Assembly: GCA_037447605.1 (NCBI GenBank)
Contig: CM074804.1
Location: 1,775,735 to 1,839,734, forward strand
Source: Zygnema circumcarinatum
Taxonomy: Eukaryota > Streptophyta > Zygnematophyceae > Zygnematales > Zygnemataceae
DNA length: 64,000 nt
Direction of reading: 5' to 3'
Shown here: positions 11,096 through 22,464 of the stretch, in pieces
Position numbering within the stretch: the first letter of the stretch is position 1
How the letters are laid out: each line of letters starts with the position of its first letter
The notes under the pieces: model-generated
Databases searched by the model: none
Told to the model about the DNA's origin: nothing
What the model saw: only the letters and a program-made list of their open reading frames with translations
Made by a program: the position numbers and the translations under genes

Positions 11096-12277
11096 ATGGC
11101 AGCTTCCTTTCTTCCTTTTTTTCGCCGGACCGTCTGGAACGGATCTCTGTTCCGCCTACCATGGTACCATCCATCCCTTGAACAGCTCACTTGCACTCAG
11201 TTCCTTCAAGGGCGCCATGGATACAGCAGCAGCAGCAGCAAGGAGGGAAAAAAACTTGACAAAGCGAGTGCAGGCAGAGCCACCGTGGCTGAGCAAGAAG
11301 CTGCGGATTCGACGAAGGCTCTCCGAGAAGCAGTGGACGCTCTGTTGAGCTTAGGATGCAGGCAGCAGGATGTCCACCGGATTGTTGATAAGAACAAGAG
11401 TGTCCTTATAAGGGGCTATAAGCAAATCCTTCCTAAAGCAGCTTTCTTCCAGAGCCATGGGGTCAACTCCCACGACTTTTTCAACGCCTTAGAGCGCAGC
11501 CTCTTGTTCAACAACTTCCTCCTCACTTCAGATGAGAAGCAAGAAGGCGTGATCGAGTTCCTTCGGAACACTATGAAGGTGACGAACTTAGGGAAGGTGA
11601 TAGGAAGAATGCCGGGAATTTTGACTAACCGTGTGCAGACTCTTGAGGCGAAGGCTCGTCTATGGACGGAGTTAGGCGTCCCTGTCACAGGCGCTATGCT
11701 GGAGAGCTACCCAGCCATTCTCTGCTACAGTCTTGAAACAATAAAGGAGGGAGTTGAGGCTGTGAGGTCGACCTTCCCTGAGGCAGGAGAGGATGTGTTC
11801 ATTCTTTTCCCCATGATCATTAGAAGAAAGGGCCATCACTTCAAGGATGTTGTGGCTGGATTGGAGGGGATTTTTGGGCCCGATAGAGCTCAGAAAGTGC
11901 TGCAGAGTAACCCACATATATTATTAGTACCACGGGACACAATGGAAAACACGTACCGACATCTGAAGCAGCACTTCGGGGACCTTCCAGCCTTGAAAAT
12001 GGTGAAAGTGCAGCCCATACTGCTTAGCAGGTCTTGGGATAGTATTAAGTCCAAGATTGACTTCGTATTGACTGAGATGGGCCGTAGAAAGGAGGAGATT
12101 CACACGATCCCGTCCATACTGAGGTGCTCCCTTGAGAAGCGGCTGAAGCTGAGGTACATGGCGCTGGTGGAGGCCGGAATTGATCACAAGAAGTTTTCGC
12201 TGTGGTCCTTGTTCTCAACTACGAACGCTGCTTTTATGGAAAAGTTCAAAGTGCACTTGATACCGCAACAGATGTAA
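11096..12277 (+). CDS. mTERF-family organellar transcription/RNA factor
   Basis: Single uninterrupted exon of 393 residues. The start is the ATG in a good GCCATGG context; the open frame upstream has only a GTG. The first 60 or so residues are basic and Ser-rich (FLPFFRRTVW, YSSSSSKEGKK) and suggest organellar targeting. The rest is a run of about 30-residue helical repeats with the family's Pro-rich turns: LGKVIGRMPGILTNRV, LGVPVTGAMLESYPAILCYS, VFILFPMIIRR, VLQSNPHILLVP, MVKVQPILLSRS, EEIHTIPSILRCSLEKRLKL. Family members bind nucleic acid in plastids or mitochondria and act in transcription termination, splicing or ribosome maturation; which applies here cannot be read. It is the only intronless gene in the window. 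Confidence 0.9.
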   Translation: MAASFLPFFRRTVWNGSLFRLPWYHPSLEQLTCTQFLQGRHGYSSSSSKEGKKLDKASAGRATVAEQEAADSTKALREAVDALLSLGCRQQDVHRIVDKNKSVLIRGYKQILPKAAFFQSHGVNSHDFFNALERSLLFNNFLLTSDEKQEGVIEFLRNTMKVTNLGKVIGRMPGILTNRVQTLEAKARLWTELGVPVTGAMLESYPAILCYSLETIKEGVEAVRSTFPEAGEDVFILFPMIIRRKGHHFKDVVAGLEGIFGPDRAQKVLQSNPHILLVPRDTMENTYRHLKQHFGDLPALKMVKVQPILLSRSWDSIKSKIDFVLTEMGRRKEEIHTIPSILRCSLEKRLKLRYMALVEAGIDHKKFSLWSLFSTTNAAFMEKFKVHLIPQQM

Positions 12278-13299
12278 GTTGGAGCTGTGGTTTGAACATG
12301 TGCTGAGAGTGCATTGTGGGGCTCAAATACTTCTCTTTTTTTTCATTTTTTATTTTATGTTTGCAATGGCAATGCTGCCAGTCGACCTCCCCAGGTGACC
12401 TTCCGTTCCAATTTAAAAAAAATAAAAAATAAAAAAAAAACCCCACAAAAAGTAATGCGCATTTGATATTCTTGCTTTTTATTGTTTAAAGAGAGAGAGT
12501 GAGATCCACGAAGCTTCCTGGAGTCTTCCTGTTAGTCTCCACTTGGTACGGCTCTGAGATCACTGTACCGTACAAAACAGTACGGTATCGGATCTTCAGA
12601 GTTACAGTGACTGTACACGACACCCAACGGTAACTGTATGGATAACAGGACCACACGGAGCTGGATTCAAGCCGTGGCACAGAACGAGCGCCGCCGCATG
12701 GAACTGCAATTGTCGCAAATCGAAGAGAGACTCGCACATAGAACAACGACTAGAGAGTTCATCGTTGGATCAAGGCTTGCACTCTCATAAGGAGCAAACT
12801 GGTTGGGGGTAAAATGGAGCAAATCGATGACACAAAAAACACTTAAGGCCCAACACTGAGGGCTTAACACTGGGGCCAACCTTCCACGATCACCATGCCG
12901 CCCCAACATTCTAACGAGCTACAAAACAGTTTGCGGTACTTCTTGCATTCGCTTTGCAAAAAGGTTAGGAAGAAGGCTTCTCAAGCTTTCCCAATGCCGC
13001 CACTATCCAGCAATCCCACTAGACGGGCCAAAATTTGGAGGAGCCATCCTCTTGCGCTTTCGTGTCTTTCTAAAGTAGCGCCATTGAAGAATGCAACCTC
13101 ACACCCAGCGAAGCATTTGTAAACGCTGTTAGTGTATATAGTTAGTTTAGATTAACATGCTTGTGTTGGCACTTAGTTCGTGGGGGTGTGCTTCTAGGTG
13201 TAAGATGTATGGGGGCGGACTTGCTTATGACTCAGGAGTGTGCGTGTGTGTGTGTGCGTTCCATGCAATCGCATAGTATACGGGCAGTTAGTGTTCCAA
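12278..13299. other. Intergenic sequence, no recognised feature
   Basis: Contains short GTACGG/CCGTAC palindromic bits around 12540-12600 and a short TG run near 13240. No gene seen. Confidence 0.6.
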
Positions 13300-13520
13300 A
13301 AAACACATGGCAGATGGTGATTGGTCCGGCTCACAATGTACGGTAATTTGCCTTTCCTCGAAGCTGTGACCGTACGATTTGTGTACGAATACTGAGCCGC
13401 CTTGGGTGGGACACGTGGGCGTGTGCCATTCGCTGGACCGAGCCCGGCTGCAGATCGAAAGATGATCTGCCGTGGTGCGATCTGCGATAGAATCGACGGT
13501 AGAGATTCACCGCAAGTGTA
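13300..13520 (+). repeat. Dispersed repeat family, copy B
   Basis: Collinear with copy A from CACATGGCAGATGGTGATTG through CCGTGGTGCGATCTGCGA. It continues into CGATCTCGTGGCGGACGGAT, which is shared with inverted copy C. Confidence 0.75.
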
Positions 13521-13904
13521 AATCCCTGAACGATCTCGTGGCGGACGGATCCTCCGCTCCGAGCGGATTGTAAAATAAAATCTGCCCGACGGAAAGAGGT
13601 GTGTATCGATTCCAGAACGGTGTGAAAAAAACATTTTCCGTTTTTAATCCCTTTTTGTCTATTTTCAAGGGTAGTGTTATTTCCACCCCTTTTTTGGATC
13701 CAAACACCCCTTCCCGGCCGGGCAGATTTCAAAAGCGATTAAAAACGGAAAATGCTTTTTTCACACCGTTTTGGAATCGATACCCACCTCCTTCCGTCGG
13801 CAGATTTTATTTTTGCTAACGAAGGAAAATGATACCCCGTCACTCCGTCACCCATTTTGAATACTGTATCCCGCCTCCCTGAAATTTTTTGTTGAGGGAA
13901 AGAA

Positions 13905-14180
13905 ATATCGGCCTGCCAGAATCCGCTCGAAGATCCGTCCGCCACGAGATCGTTCGCGGGTCTCCGTCTTTCACACGTGCGTATCAATCGCAGCTGTCGA
14001 TTCCTTCGCAGATCGCACCACTGCAGATCACCGTTCGATCTGCAGCCCGGCTCGATCTCAGCGAATGGAAAGTGCCCACGAGTCCCGTCAAAGCCGGATC
14101 GCAAGTGCGAGTGCTCGAGTCCCTCCCCGAGATCTCGTGCATTGTCAGCTGTCAGCCAATCAACATCTGCCACGTGCTAT
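13905..14180 (-). repeat. Dispersed repeat family, copy C
   Basis: Inverted relative to A and B. The reverse complement contains CACGTGGCAGATGTTGATTG, TTCCATTCGCTGAGATCGAG, CAGTGGTGCGATCTGCGA and CGATCTCGTGGCGGACGGAT. Confidence 0.75.
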
Positions 14181-14189
14181 ACTTTGTGA

Positions 14190-14385
14190 CGTGGAAAACT
14201 TTGACTGGTCCAAGCTCTCAATGTACGAAATTTTGGGTTCCTCAAAGTTGTGACCGTACGCCATTTGTACCGACAAATTTTTGAGACGACTTTGGCGGGA
14301 TACGTGGGCACGTGCCATTCGCTGTGACCTGCCGTGTTGTGATCTGCGAGGGAATCGACGGCTGCGATTGACCGCACGCGTGAAA
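14190..14385 (+). repeat. Dispersed repeat family, copy D
   Basis: Retains CTCTCAATGTACG, TGTGACCGTACG, GTGCCATTCGCTG, CTGCCGTGTTGTGATCTGCG and GAATCGACGG. It sits head to head with copy C. Confidence 0.7.
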
Positions 14386-14410
14386 AAAAATTCAGGGAGT
14401 CGGGATATTA

Positions 14411-14567
14411 GGGGGTGTCAGACTTAACAAAATCTTACGAAAAGCGTTACGAAAAAAAAGGTTACGAAAGTACTCCGCCGCAGGAGGATCGCGATTATAC
14501 TGGAGTACTCGTTCTGATGTCAAACTTACGAACACGCGTACTGAAATTTTTTAAGTCTGACACCCCC
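14411..14567. mobile_element. MITE with terminal inverted repeats, copy 1
   Basis: 157 bp beginning GGGGGTGTCAGACTTAA and ending TTAAGTCTGACACCCCC, a perfect 17-bp terminal inverted repeat flanked by TA on both sides. An internal AGTACTCC/GGAGTACT stem lies at 14469-14509. There is no coding capacity. TA target duplications suggest a Tc1/mariner-type mover, by inference. Confidence 0.9.
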
Positions 14568-14572
14568 TATTA

Positions 14573-14727
14573 GGGGGTCAGACTTAACAAAATCTTACGA
14601 AAAGCGTTACGAAAAAAAAGGTTACGAAAGTACTCCGCCGCAGGAGGATCGCGATTATACTGGAGTACTCGTTCTGATGTCAAACTTACGAACACGCGTA
14701 CTGAAATTTTTTAAGTCTGACACCCCC
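14573..14727. mobile_element. MITE, tandem copy 2
   Basis: Identical to copy 1 by eye except for a 2-bp deletion (TG) in the left terminal repeat, giving 155 bp. It starts 5 bp after copy 1 ends and is also bordered by TA. Confidence 0.9.
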
Positions 14728-14918
14728 TAGTGACGGGTTATCATTTTCTTTGTTTCGCAAAAATAAAATCTGCCGAAGGAGGGTGGGTATCGATTCCAAA
14801 AAGGTGTGAAGAAAGCATTTTCTGTTTTATAATTCTTTTTGTTATCTGCCCGGCCGGGAAGGGGTGTTTTGATCCAAAAAAGGGGTGGAAATAACACTAC
14901 CCATTTTCAAATACTCTA

Positions 14919-16947
14919 TGTCCGGCGAAAAAAAGGTCTGTGTGTCTAGAGAAAAAAGGTGTGAATTTAGCACTACCCCTACAAAGGACATGGTGCCTTG
15001 TACGGACGCGCCGATCACCACCGGCATGCGGGGCGAGACGGTGCAGCGCCGATCCCGGGGACGCGTGTCAGGGCGCCAATAATGCCCGCCAGCGGGGCCC
15101 TGGGGAACGCATTCCGGTCAGTTCGAAGTTCTGTCTACTCCTCTGACGGACGGTCCAAATGCGAAGTTGGACGAACATCTGACGGCGTCAGTGCGCTATG
15201 GTCTACGGACGAGGGACTGTACTACTGTACAGGTGGCCGTACAGTATACGGCCTGTCCTTTATGCGGCGAAGGCGGGGCTTTGGCGCACTTGGAGGCCCC
15301 GCTGGCTCTCGCAGCGGCCAGGAACCGCCTCCGGCGCCGCCGGTTGCGGAGGTGTGGGCACCGACAAAACCAGCCAATCACTTTTCAGTAGATGTCGGTG
15401 GCACCAATGGGCCAATAGCGGTCATGGAATGCCGACGGGGTCATGAAAAAACTGACTGTAGCAGTACATTGCAATCTGCATCTGATATTTTTTATTTACC
15501 TTAATGAGTACGTATTCTATAAAACTAGAACTGGCAGTTACGTTATAGTTCCGTTCGAAAGTCCTCCCTGGCAGCACCTCGAGGTCCAAATTTGTTTTTT
15601 CTGCAGATTGACCGTCGGCCAAAAATTAATTTCCGTAAAGACCCACCGACCGCCTCGATATGCGAATCCCGCCCTAGTCAACCTTTCGGACCTAATTTGT
15701 AGTTTTTGTTTCCTTCACCGCATCTCCCCACATCTGCCCGCAAAAGCAAAATTTGCCCCCTCTCGTCCCTTGGCGCCCCAAAGCGTACAGTAATCATGAC
15801 CCGAATTTTATCGTACGGCTCGGATCGCTTCCGTACGATCGTGGCCGCACGTTTCTCGACATGGCCAATCATGCATAGCCCACTGTACGGCATGGCATCC
15901 CACGAACTTGTTTTGTGCGGGCAGTCGCTAACCTGCCCGTGATTTGTTTCGGGCAGTTAAATGTGCCCAATCAGCTAGCTTATTTACACGTGCAGCGAAT
16001 CGTATCCGGTCTGAAGGGTTTTTTTTTGGGGCAGTTTGTCTGACAGGCCGCCAGTTGGTGGCGACGTTCCTCTGACAGGCAGGCAGGCAGGCAAGCGGCT
16101 GTGCCCATTTGTAAGGCGGAGCAGGGCTACGTGGGCAATGGCGGTTGCACGTTCGAGCGATACTGCAAAGGGACGTTGTAGGGTAAAGAAGCTGCAACCC
16201 TGCAGGCGTTTGCTTTCATCAAAATCCGCGGAGTATTAGAGAAAATATCCATTTTGCTGGAAGAGAACTTGAGCAGGTTTATCTGCAGGTTTGCACCCCT
16301 CTGAAAGCAGATTGTACAGACCAAGGTTTTTGCTTATCAGAGAGATTCACGAAGCTTGGGAAGGCAGGCAGACTTTCGTTCTCGGTCCTATGGACAGTTT
16401 ATTTGCTCCAGCATTATGCAGACGAGCATGACAGGAGTGGCTCGTGCTCGGCACCATCTGACAGGTGAGTGTGTGAATATTGGTGGGCTGTTGTTAGTGT
16501 TGTAACTTTTCGGAATAGTGACTCTAATCGATGGTCCCGATGTGCTCAGGCAGCAATAGGAATACACTTCTCGGGATCCAGGGTGAAGTGACGCATGTAG
16601 TTCTGTTTCTGGATGTATAGTCAGAGATTAACCGATTCATTTGTTGTTAAGTAAAATATTGCCAGTGATTTCATTGGCTGCCTCTTCTTCCAAGCGTGCA
16701 CAGTGTCTGAATCATTCGTTTCCAATGTCTTTTCAGATAGGTGCTTGTTTTTCTTGTAGTTTGTTGTTATTATTTCGTATCGGAAGTGTGTTGTGAACCT
16801 TTGTGTTGAAGCCTTGTCATTCGGTTGATGTGACAGGCATATCTGCAGCCTCGACCGCCGCTTGCAGCTGTCTCGCGTGCCGGGACGAACGCCATTGCAG
16901 CCTCTTGGAGTGACTGGGGATCAGTTTGAAAAAGAAAGCAGTTACCG
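14919..16947. other. Intergenic region and presumed cyclin 5' region
   Basis: No convincing gene. A short (GGCA)n run lies near 16075-16092. The block 15120-15260 is rich in GTAC-containing palindromic bits. The last few hundred bases are the likely cyclin promoter and 5' leader. Confidence 0.55.
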
Positions 16948-17870
16948 ATGGGTGCAGGCGGCGCTGATGTGCTTGAATCCTCGTTGCTGCAATGCCCTTA
17001 CGGGAACGAAACGTATGCAGTTCTGGAACGAGATGAGAGGGACCCCTCCACTGATTATCCGAAGGTCCTTTCGATCCTGTCCTCGCTTTTCGAGCGAGTT
17101 GTGACAAGAAATGATCGGCTGGCCTTCAATGGAGATGCTACAGCAGGAGCCTACAGCAGCAAGCTCACAGTTTTCCATGGCTTGCGAGCTCCAAGCATTA
17201 GCATAGGAAAATATTTGGATCGCATTTTCAAGTACGCGAACTGTAGTCCGGGGTGTTTTGTGGTGGCGTACATCTACATCGACCGCATCATTCATCGGCA
17301 TCCAGAGTTCACTGTGACGTCTCTGAATGTTCATCGCCTTCTCGTCACGAGCATACTCGCCGCGGCGAAGTTCCTTGATGACGCGTAAGTTTGTGCAGAT
17401 TTTATACCTCACTGCAATACCAACCTATTTGATGTTCTGCAGTTTGATATCAGATATGCTAATCTGTCCACCCTTTTTACTGGACTTGCAGATACTTCAA
17501 CAATGCTTACTATGCAAAAGTCGGCGGAGTTGCTACTGCAGAGATGAATAGGTTGGAATTGGAGTTCCTTTTCCGACTGGATTTCCGACTGCATGTGACG
17601 CCCGCCTTGTTTGGGAGCTACTGCTCGCACCTTGAGAAGGAATTGTCGCTTGCAGAGTCACTAAGGCCTCGAAAGATTGTACGCTTGGCAGATGTTCCCA
17701 ATATGTACGTTATGCCTGAGAAACTGTGGCAAGGCTGTGTGCCGTCGGAAGTAGAATCCGCGCTTAGGGAGGCGTCTCCCGATGCCTATGATGTGCAGAC
17801 ACCACCTCGAGAGGCGGAGTCATATGGAAGACCCGATATGTTTGACCCGATATCTCAAATGGTCCAATAA
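16948..17870 (+). CDS. P/U-type (PHO80-like) cyclin
   Basis: Two exons, 16948-17384 and 17492-17870, give 271 residues; splicing reads FLDDA then [13 protein letters not shown]. The cyclin fold is clear: [89 protein letters not shown]-like helices. The Lys and Glu that contact a CDK partner are present in the box. These cyclins bind CDKA-type kinases and in plants have been linked to nutrient status and cell division. The 64 residues after the box are Pro/acidic and not conserved. Length is slightly above the usual 200-220. Confidence 0.92.
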
Positions 17871-19496
17871 TCCCTTTCGGTGGCGTTCTCCTTCGGTAAC
17901 AACTTATAAGGCCTTTTTTTTTTGCCATTGGCGCCAGAAACCTGGCTTCATTGGCTGGTGTGCTCCTCGTGCGCAGATCCAATAAAGGGGCTGGGACTCT
18001 TCAAGGCCATGGAATAAGCTCTCTTTGAGCAGGTGTGCAGGGCTAAGGCAATTCAAGGCTGCTGGAACCATGTTTTTAGCAGGTTCCGTTTCCCCGGTTC
18101 TGGCATTTCTGCTGCCTTTTGTGTCTGCTCAGCTTTGCATCTGACTCTCCAGTCTACGATGGATAGTGCAGCTGACAAACCGGGATTTCTGAAGCAGTAG
18201 CCTCCTGCCACATGGCTGATTGTCAATAAGTGCATTGTACCAAGCAAGCTTGGTACAAGCCGTAGGTCCCTTCGCCAGTCCTGTGTGGTTCTGATTCAAT
18301 CTCTCATTGGAAGTCGCAATAACGTTATTCAGGGTCATTCACGCCCTGTTGGGGTCCCTTTTGTGGAATAAGTTACGAAAGCTACGATGCAGACTCGAGG
18401 TCTGCCTTTTGTGAGAGTTGAAGCATTCGTTGTTCTTTATCTGAAATGAAAAAACTTTTCAGAATATCACTGTTGATGGTAAACTGCGACCAGTCTATGT
18501 GACCATCTTGAGCGGCTGACCAGTTACTTGACATGAGGATGATGTATGTCGCGGTGAGTGTTGAGATGTTTTGTGTTCGAGATGTTTGTCGGGGTCGCTT
18601 GTGTTTGGATTGTCTATTGGGGCGATGTTCATCAGGTTGTTGTAATAATTTACCATGATACTTGAAAATGCGTAATTGTTTCATTTGTTATGCTCAATTA
18701 TGCTCCATTGGTTATTTGTGTTATGCTTGATGCCTACCACCTTGCAAGCGATCGCACACTTCCCCGGCTTCTCCACTCTCCTGTCTCTCCTTGTCTACAC
18801 CTTTGCTAGGATAGTCATGGACGGGTCTATCTTTGACACCCTTCCTTCCTGCTGCAAATCTTAATTGAAGCAGATTAGAGCCAAGTCACTTGCTGCTGAA
18901 TGAAGTCACCAACCAAAACAGCATTCTAACCATCAAATGATGGCTGCAGTCACCGCACAACAGACAACATCGAAGGCCGTGAGCAGCCGCGGCCACCGTC
19001 CAGAAGCGGATGTCTCAGTGAAGCCACCAGCCAGGACCACCACCATGAACCAGTGGCTGTGAAATGACGTCAGCAGCCGCACCAACTACAAAGTAGTCGG
19101 TGCTAAGCGCTGTCATCGGAGGGAAATTCCATTTACCAGTGGTATGAAATGACTTCATTGGCCTCAACCAGCACATACTATTCTCGTCAAAGGACGTCAT
19201 CAGCAACGCTCAACAAGCAGAAAGCAGTCGGTGTTCAAAGGACGAATATCATATTTCCTTTTGGCGATCTTGCCAGCTTGCGAACGGGCACAACCCTAAC
19301 CACAGTCCAGTGTGCAGTGGCGGACAGGATAGGTAACCACAAAATTCTTGCAAAAATTGGACATGACTTATTACAGAAATGGGCCAAAGGAGAAATCAAA
19401 AGCTGCTTAACACCATGCGGCGCCTCTAGACACTTATCAGCTCGTGGGAGAGAGAGCTAAGTGCTACGAAAAGAGGAGAAGACGGACGGTGACCTG
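17871..19496. other. Intergenic region between cyclin and BUD31
   Basis: No gene recognised. Around 19020-19240 there is a weak direct duplication (GACGTCAGCAG...AGTCGGTG against GACGTCATCAG...AGTCGGTG). The rest shows nothing distinctive. Confidence 0.55.
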
Positions 19497-21101
19497 TCAC
19501 CTGTCTCCGCTCGCGCAGCCTCTGCAGCCGCAGTGGATGCACTCGATGACCTTCTCCTCCCTAAGATGTTTGGGCACTCTGCACACACACGTTGTTCCGA
19601 AGTTGTGGTCGCGCGGTTGCATGCACCGCAGACAGCATAGGCGTTCAAATCCAGACTGCAAACAACAGAGTATCAGCTAGTGTTAGAGTGCTCTCTCTCT
19701 CTGTTTGTATCTTTCCCACTCGCCCTCTCTCTTATCGATTCCCCTCCTATAACCCTTTTCTCACCTAAACTTCCATTGGTTCAAGATGGCATCACAACAT
19801 CTCCACTCTCTCTAAACAACAATTGATCCCGGCAATGGTACCAAAAGGAAAGAACCCCAACGAGACCTAAGGACTGATGACTCGCCCTTGTAGAAAGATT
19901 ACACTGGAAGAGAAATCAGCTAATAGAGAAAGAACTTAAACGAGACGAAAGCGGCGCACCTTCTTCCACTTGGCTATAAGGGCTGAATCTGCATGTTTCT
20001 GCTCGAGACAGAAGTCATATAGCTCCTTCGAGATGGCATTTTGCCGATAGTAAAGGTCAAAAATAAACCGACTCTTTTGATGGGCAATTTTGAAGATCGG
20101 CCAAAGAGCTTCACACTTACGCCTGCCTTCGTGCGTTTCGTTTTCCGCTGTTGCATACGAAAACATGAATATTAATTTAAATCCTCACATCAAACATGCA
20201 TTCGCAAGGACTATTATTCCTGAAATTTCAGGCAACCGCCATTATCCCAATACAGATTTGCTTTTAGCTAACACTAACCCTAAATCTAACCCTTACTCTT
20301 CGCTAAAGCTTACATTACATCAACCTTCATCCTATCACGAACACCAATTCAAATCCTACCCATTTCAACCAGCAAAGCAGGTAGTGGCTCCAACCCTAAC
20401 CTTAAACCTAGTCTTTCTCGGAACTCAGGTCCGCACTGTTTACTCTGAACCCCTACTAAACTGATGCAAACAGATGCCATAATCATCACACTAACTCCAA
20501 AATCAGCCTAAGTCTCGCTCCCAAATCAGCCTTTTTGTACTGTAATTCTGACCCTTGTCATAAGCTAAGTGACTCTGATCTGAGCCCTAACAAAGATTCT
20601 GGCTATTGTCTTGATTCTATCTTATATCCAGATTCCAAGCTTCTTGTAACCCTGACTCTAACCCTAGCCTAACCCTAACCCTAACCCTAACCTTAACCCT
20701 AACCCTAACCTAGCCCTACTGCAAAACTTAATCCTAAACGGTAACCCAAGCCCTCACCGTAACCCTAATCCATCTTCTAGAAATAGCTTTACTTACATCG
20801 GAACCTGAATGCCCGAAAAGCCCTTAAAACCCTAAAACCTTCTCCACCTTATCTCTGGATCCAGCCCCAAATTTCGAAAAATCAGACCCCAATTTCTTGA
20901 GACTCTTAAATCTAGCTCCAATTCCAGACCACGAGTTGCTTCCAAGGCCTACTATTGAAGCATAATTTCAACCTGTTTACCCTACCGTTTTGCGCTTAAG
21001 TACATACCTTCTCTCATCTTCTTATCGAGCTCCCTCAGCGTTGGCTCTATTAGCTCCCATCCGTCTGGAAACTTCACGCGATTCGTCCGCACCTTAGGCA
21101 T
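19497..21101 (-). CDS. BUD31: BUD31/G10 pre-mRNA splicing factor
   Basis: Three exons, 21101-21008, 20147-19960 and 19655-19497, encode 146 residues, the normal size for this family. The N-terminus is [20 protein letters not shown] followed by [11 protein letters not shown]. The middle reads [40 protein letters not shown] and LIAKWKK. The C-terminus carries the Cys clusters that bind zinc ([35 protein letters not shown]). BUD31 is a conserved component of the activated spliceosome (Prp19-associated) and acts in the nucleus. Intron 1 is 860 bp and holds a telomere-like tract. The gene diverges from accA. Confidence 0.97.
20657..20715. repeat. Interstitial CCCTAA tract in BUD31 intron 1
   Basis: About nine CCCTAA-type units, three or more of them perfect in a row. 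Confidence 0.9.
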
Positions 21102-22464
21102 GGATGCGGAGAGGGGGGGGGAGGAGAGGGAAGGAGAAGGAGAAGGAGCGGAAGAAGAAGAGGAGCGGAAGAGAGGATGAAGAGATGCAAGGAGGAAATT
21201 CGTGTTCCTTACTTTTTGTTTGAGCTTCAGCAACAGCCGGCGGGCAAGAAATCACGCGGGAAATGAAGCAGCGACGCGGAGATTGAACGCGGAGATTGAA
21301 AGTGAAATTGAGGAAAAAAATTCGTTTAAATTATGGGTTCCTAGATGGGCAGGCAGGTCGCCCGCAACCCTCAACCCTAACCCTAATTTTGTCCTCTCTG
21401 CCTCTCCTCTGCTTTGTAGTGTCGCCCCTTCACTGGAACCCTTCACTTTTTTTTGGACCTACGTCCGTACATAAAGTACACAAAAGTAACACAAAACTGT
21501 GACTTAACCAAGGGCCTGATAGTTCCCAATTCCATTGATAAAGTCACGCATAACTTTGCATAGCCTCCGTAAAGTCACATACATGAAACCGAACCCGTTC
21601 TGCCCCCGTTCCCACCTCCCCGCCCTTCCCCTCCCGTCCAGCCGCCTGCCGCGCGGCCCGCAAAGCGCGGCAGCCAATCAGAGGCGCCCGTCGCGCGGCC
21701 CAGCCACGTGGCATCCCGGCGCTCATCCAGCGCCACGTCACAGCCAATCACAGGGCGCGACGGAGCGATGGCGGAACGCCCGCCAGACGGGTCGGAGCAC
21801 ATCCGACTGTCCATTCTCGCGCGAGGGAGATCGGACGGTCAGAAGGGGCCTAGGCACACGTGCGGTGACATGGCGGGTCACTTTCGGCAGGTTCGATGTT
21901 CACACGGGGGTGAAAAGGGGAGCGGGATCGTCGTTGTCGGCTGCCACGCGGCCGGCTGAGAACGGCTCTGCGGCGGAGGGGGGAGGGTGACGGAGTTTGT
22001 AAGAAGAGGGGGAGGAAGGAGGAAGGGGGCGTGGGGACAGGGGAGACGGGAGAGGGAGGGAGAGGGAGAGGGAGAGGGAGAGGGAGGGAGTGGGAAGGAG
22101 AGGGAGGGAGTGGGAAGGAGAGGGAGGGAGCGGGGAGAGGAAAGCAGAGGGAGAGGGAGAGGGAGAGGGAGGGCAGAGAGAAGGGAGCACAGAGAGAGCA
22201 TTGTCGTCGGAGATAGGCGGGAGAGAAAGAGACAGGAAGAGGGGAAGAGAGAGAGAGAGGAGAGTGGGAGAGAGCGAGTGCATTGTTGCAAGACTGCGTG
22301 ATTTTAGGGTTTTGGTGAATTCCTCTTCTCTCGTAGCACCGCCTCCCACAGAAGCTTCGAAATTAGGGCAAATCCTTCAAGAAGACTCTCCCACCCCGCT
22401 ACCTTCTAACAATTTTTTAGGGTTTCCAGATTTTCTCACTCCGATTCCTCCTCTCCCTCCCTCC
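21102..22464. promoter_or_regulatory. Divergent promoter region, BUD31 / accA
   Basis: Separates two outward-facing start codons. It has a short CCCTAA motif at about 21368-21384, CACGTGG-type boxes near 21700 and 21857, and a purine-rich GGGAGA tract at 22040-22260 that creates long artefactual open frames. Promoter function is inferred. Confidence 0.5.

Larger units (their letters stand above)
13571..14918. mobile_element. Nested fold-back (inverted-repeat) element cluster
   Basis: About 190 bp at 13662-13852 are repeated in inverted orientation at 14730-14915. Shared blocks include the ATCTGCCCGGCCGGGAAGGGG core, GGGTATCGATTCC and AATAAAATCTGCC. Homology resumes inside as CCCGCCTCCCTGAAATTTTT (near 13870) against its inverse near 14390. 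The left arm itself contains a smaller palindrome (13571-13660 against 13737-13815). The interior carries copies C and D of the dispersed family head to head. No transposase is present. Confidence 0.75.

Noticed and set aside
21878-22349. Ser/Pro/Leu-rich minus-strand frames upstream of accA
   Set aside because: Low-complexity readings of a GGGAGA promoter tract with no conserved motif.
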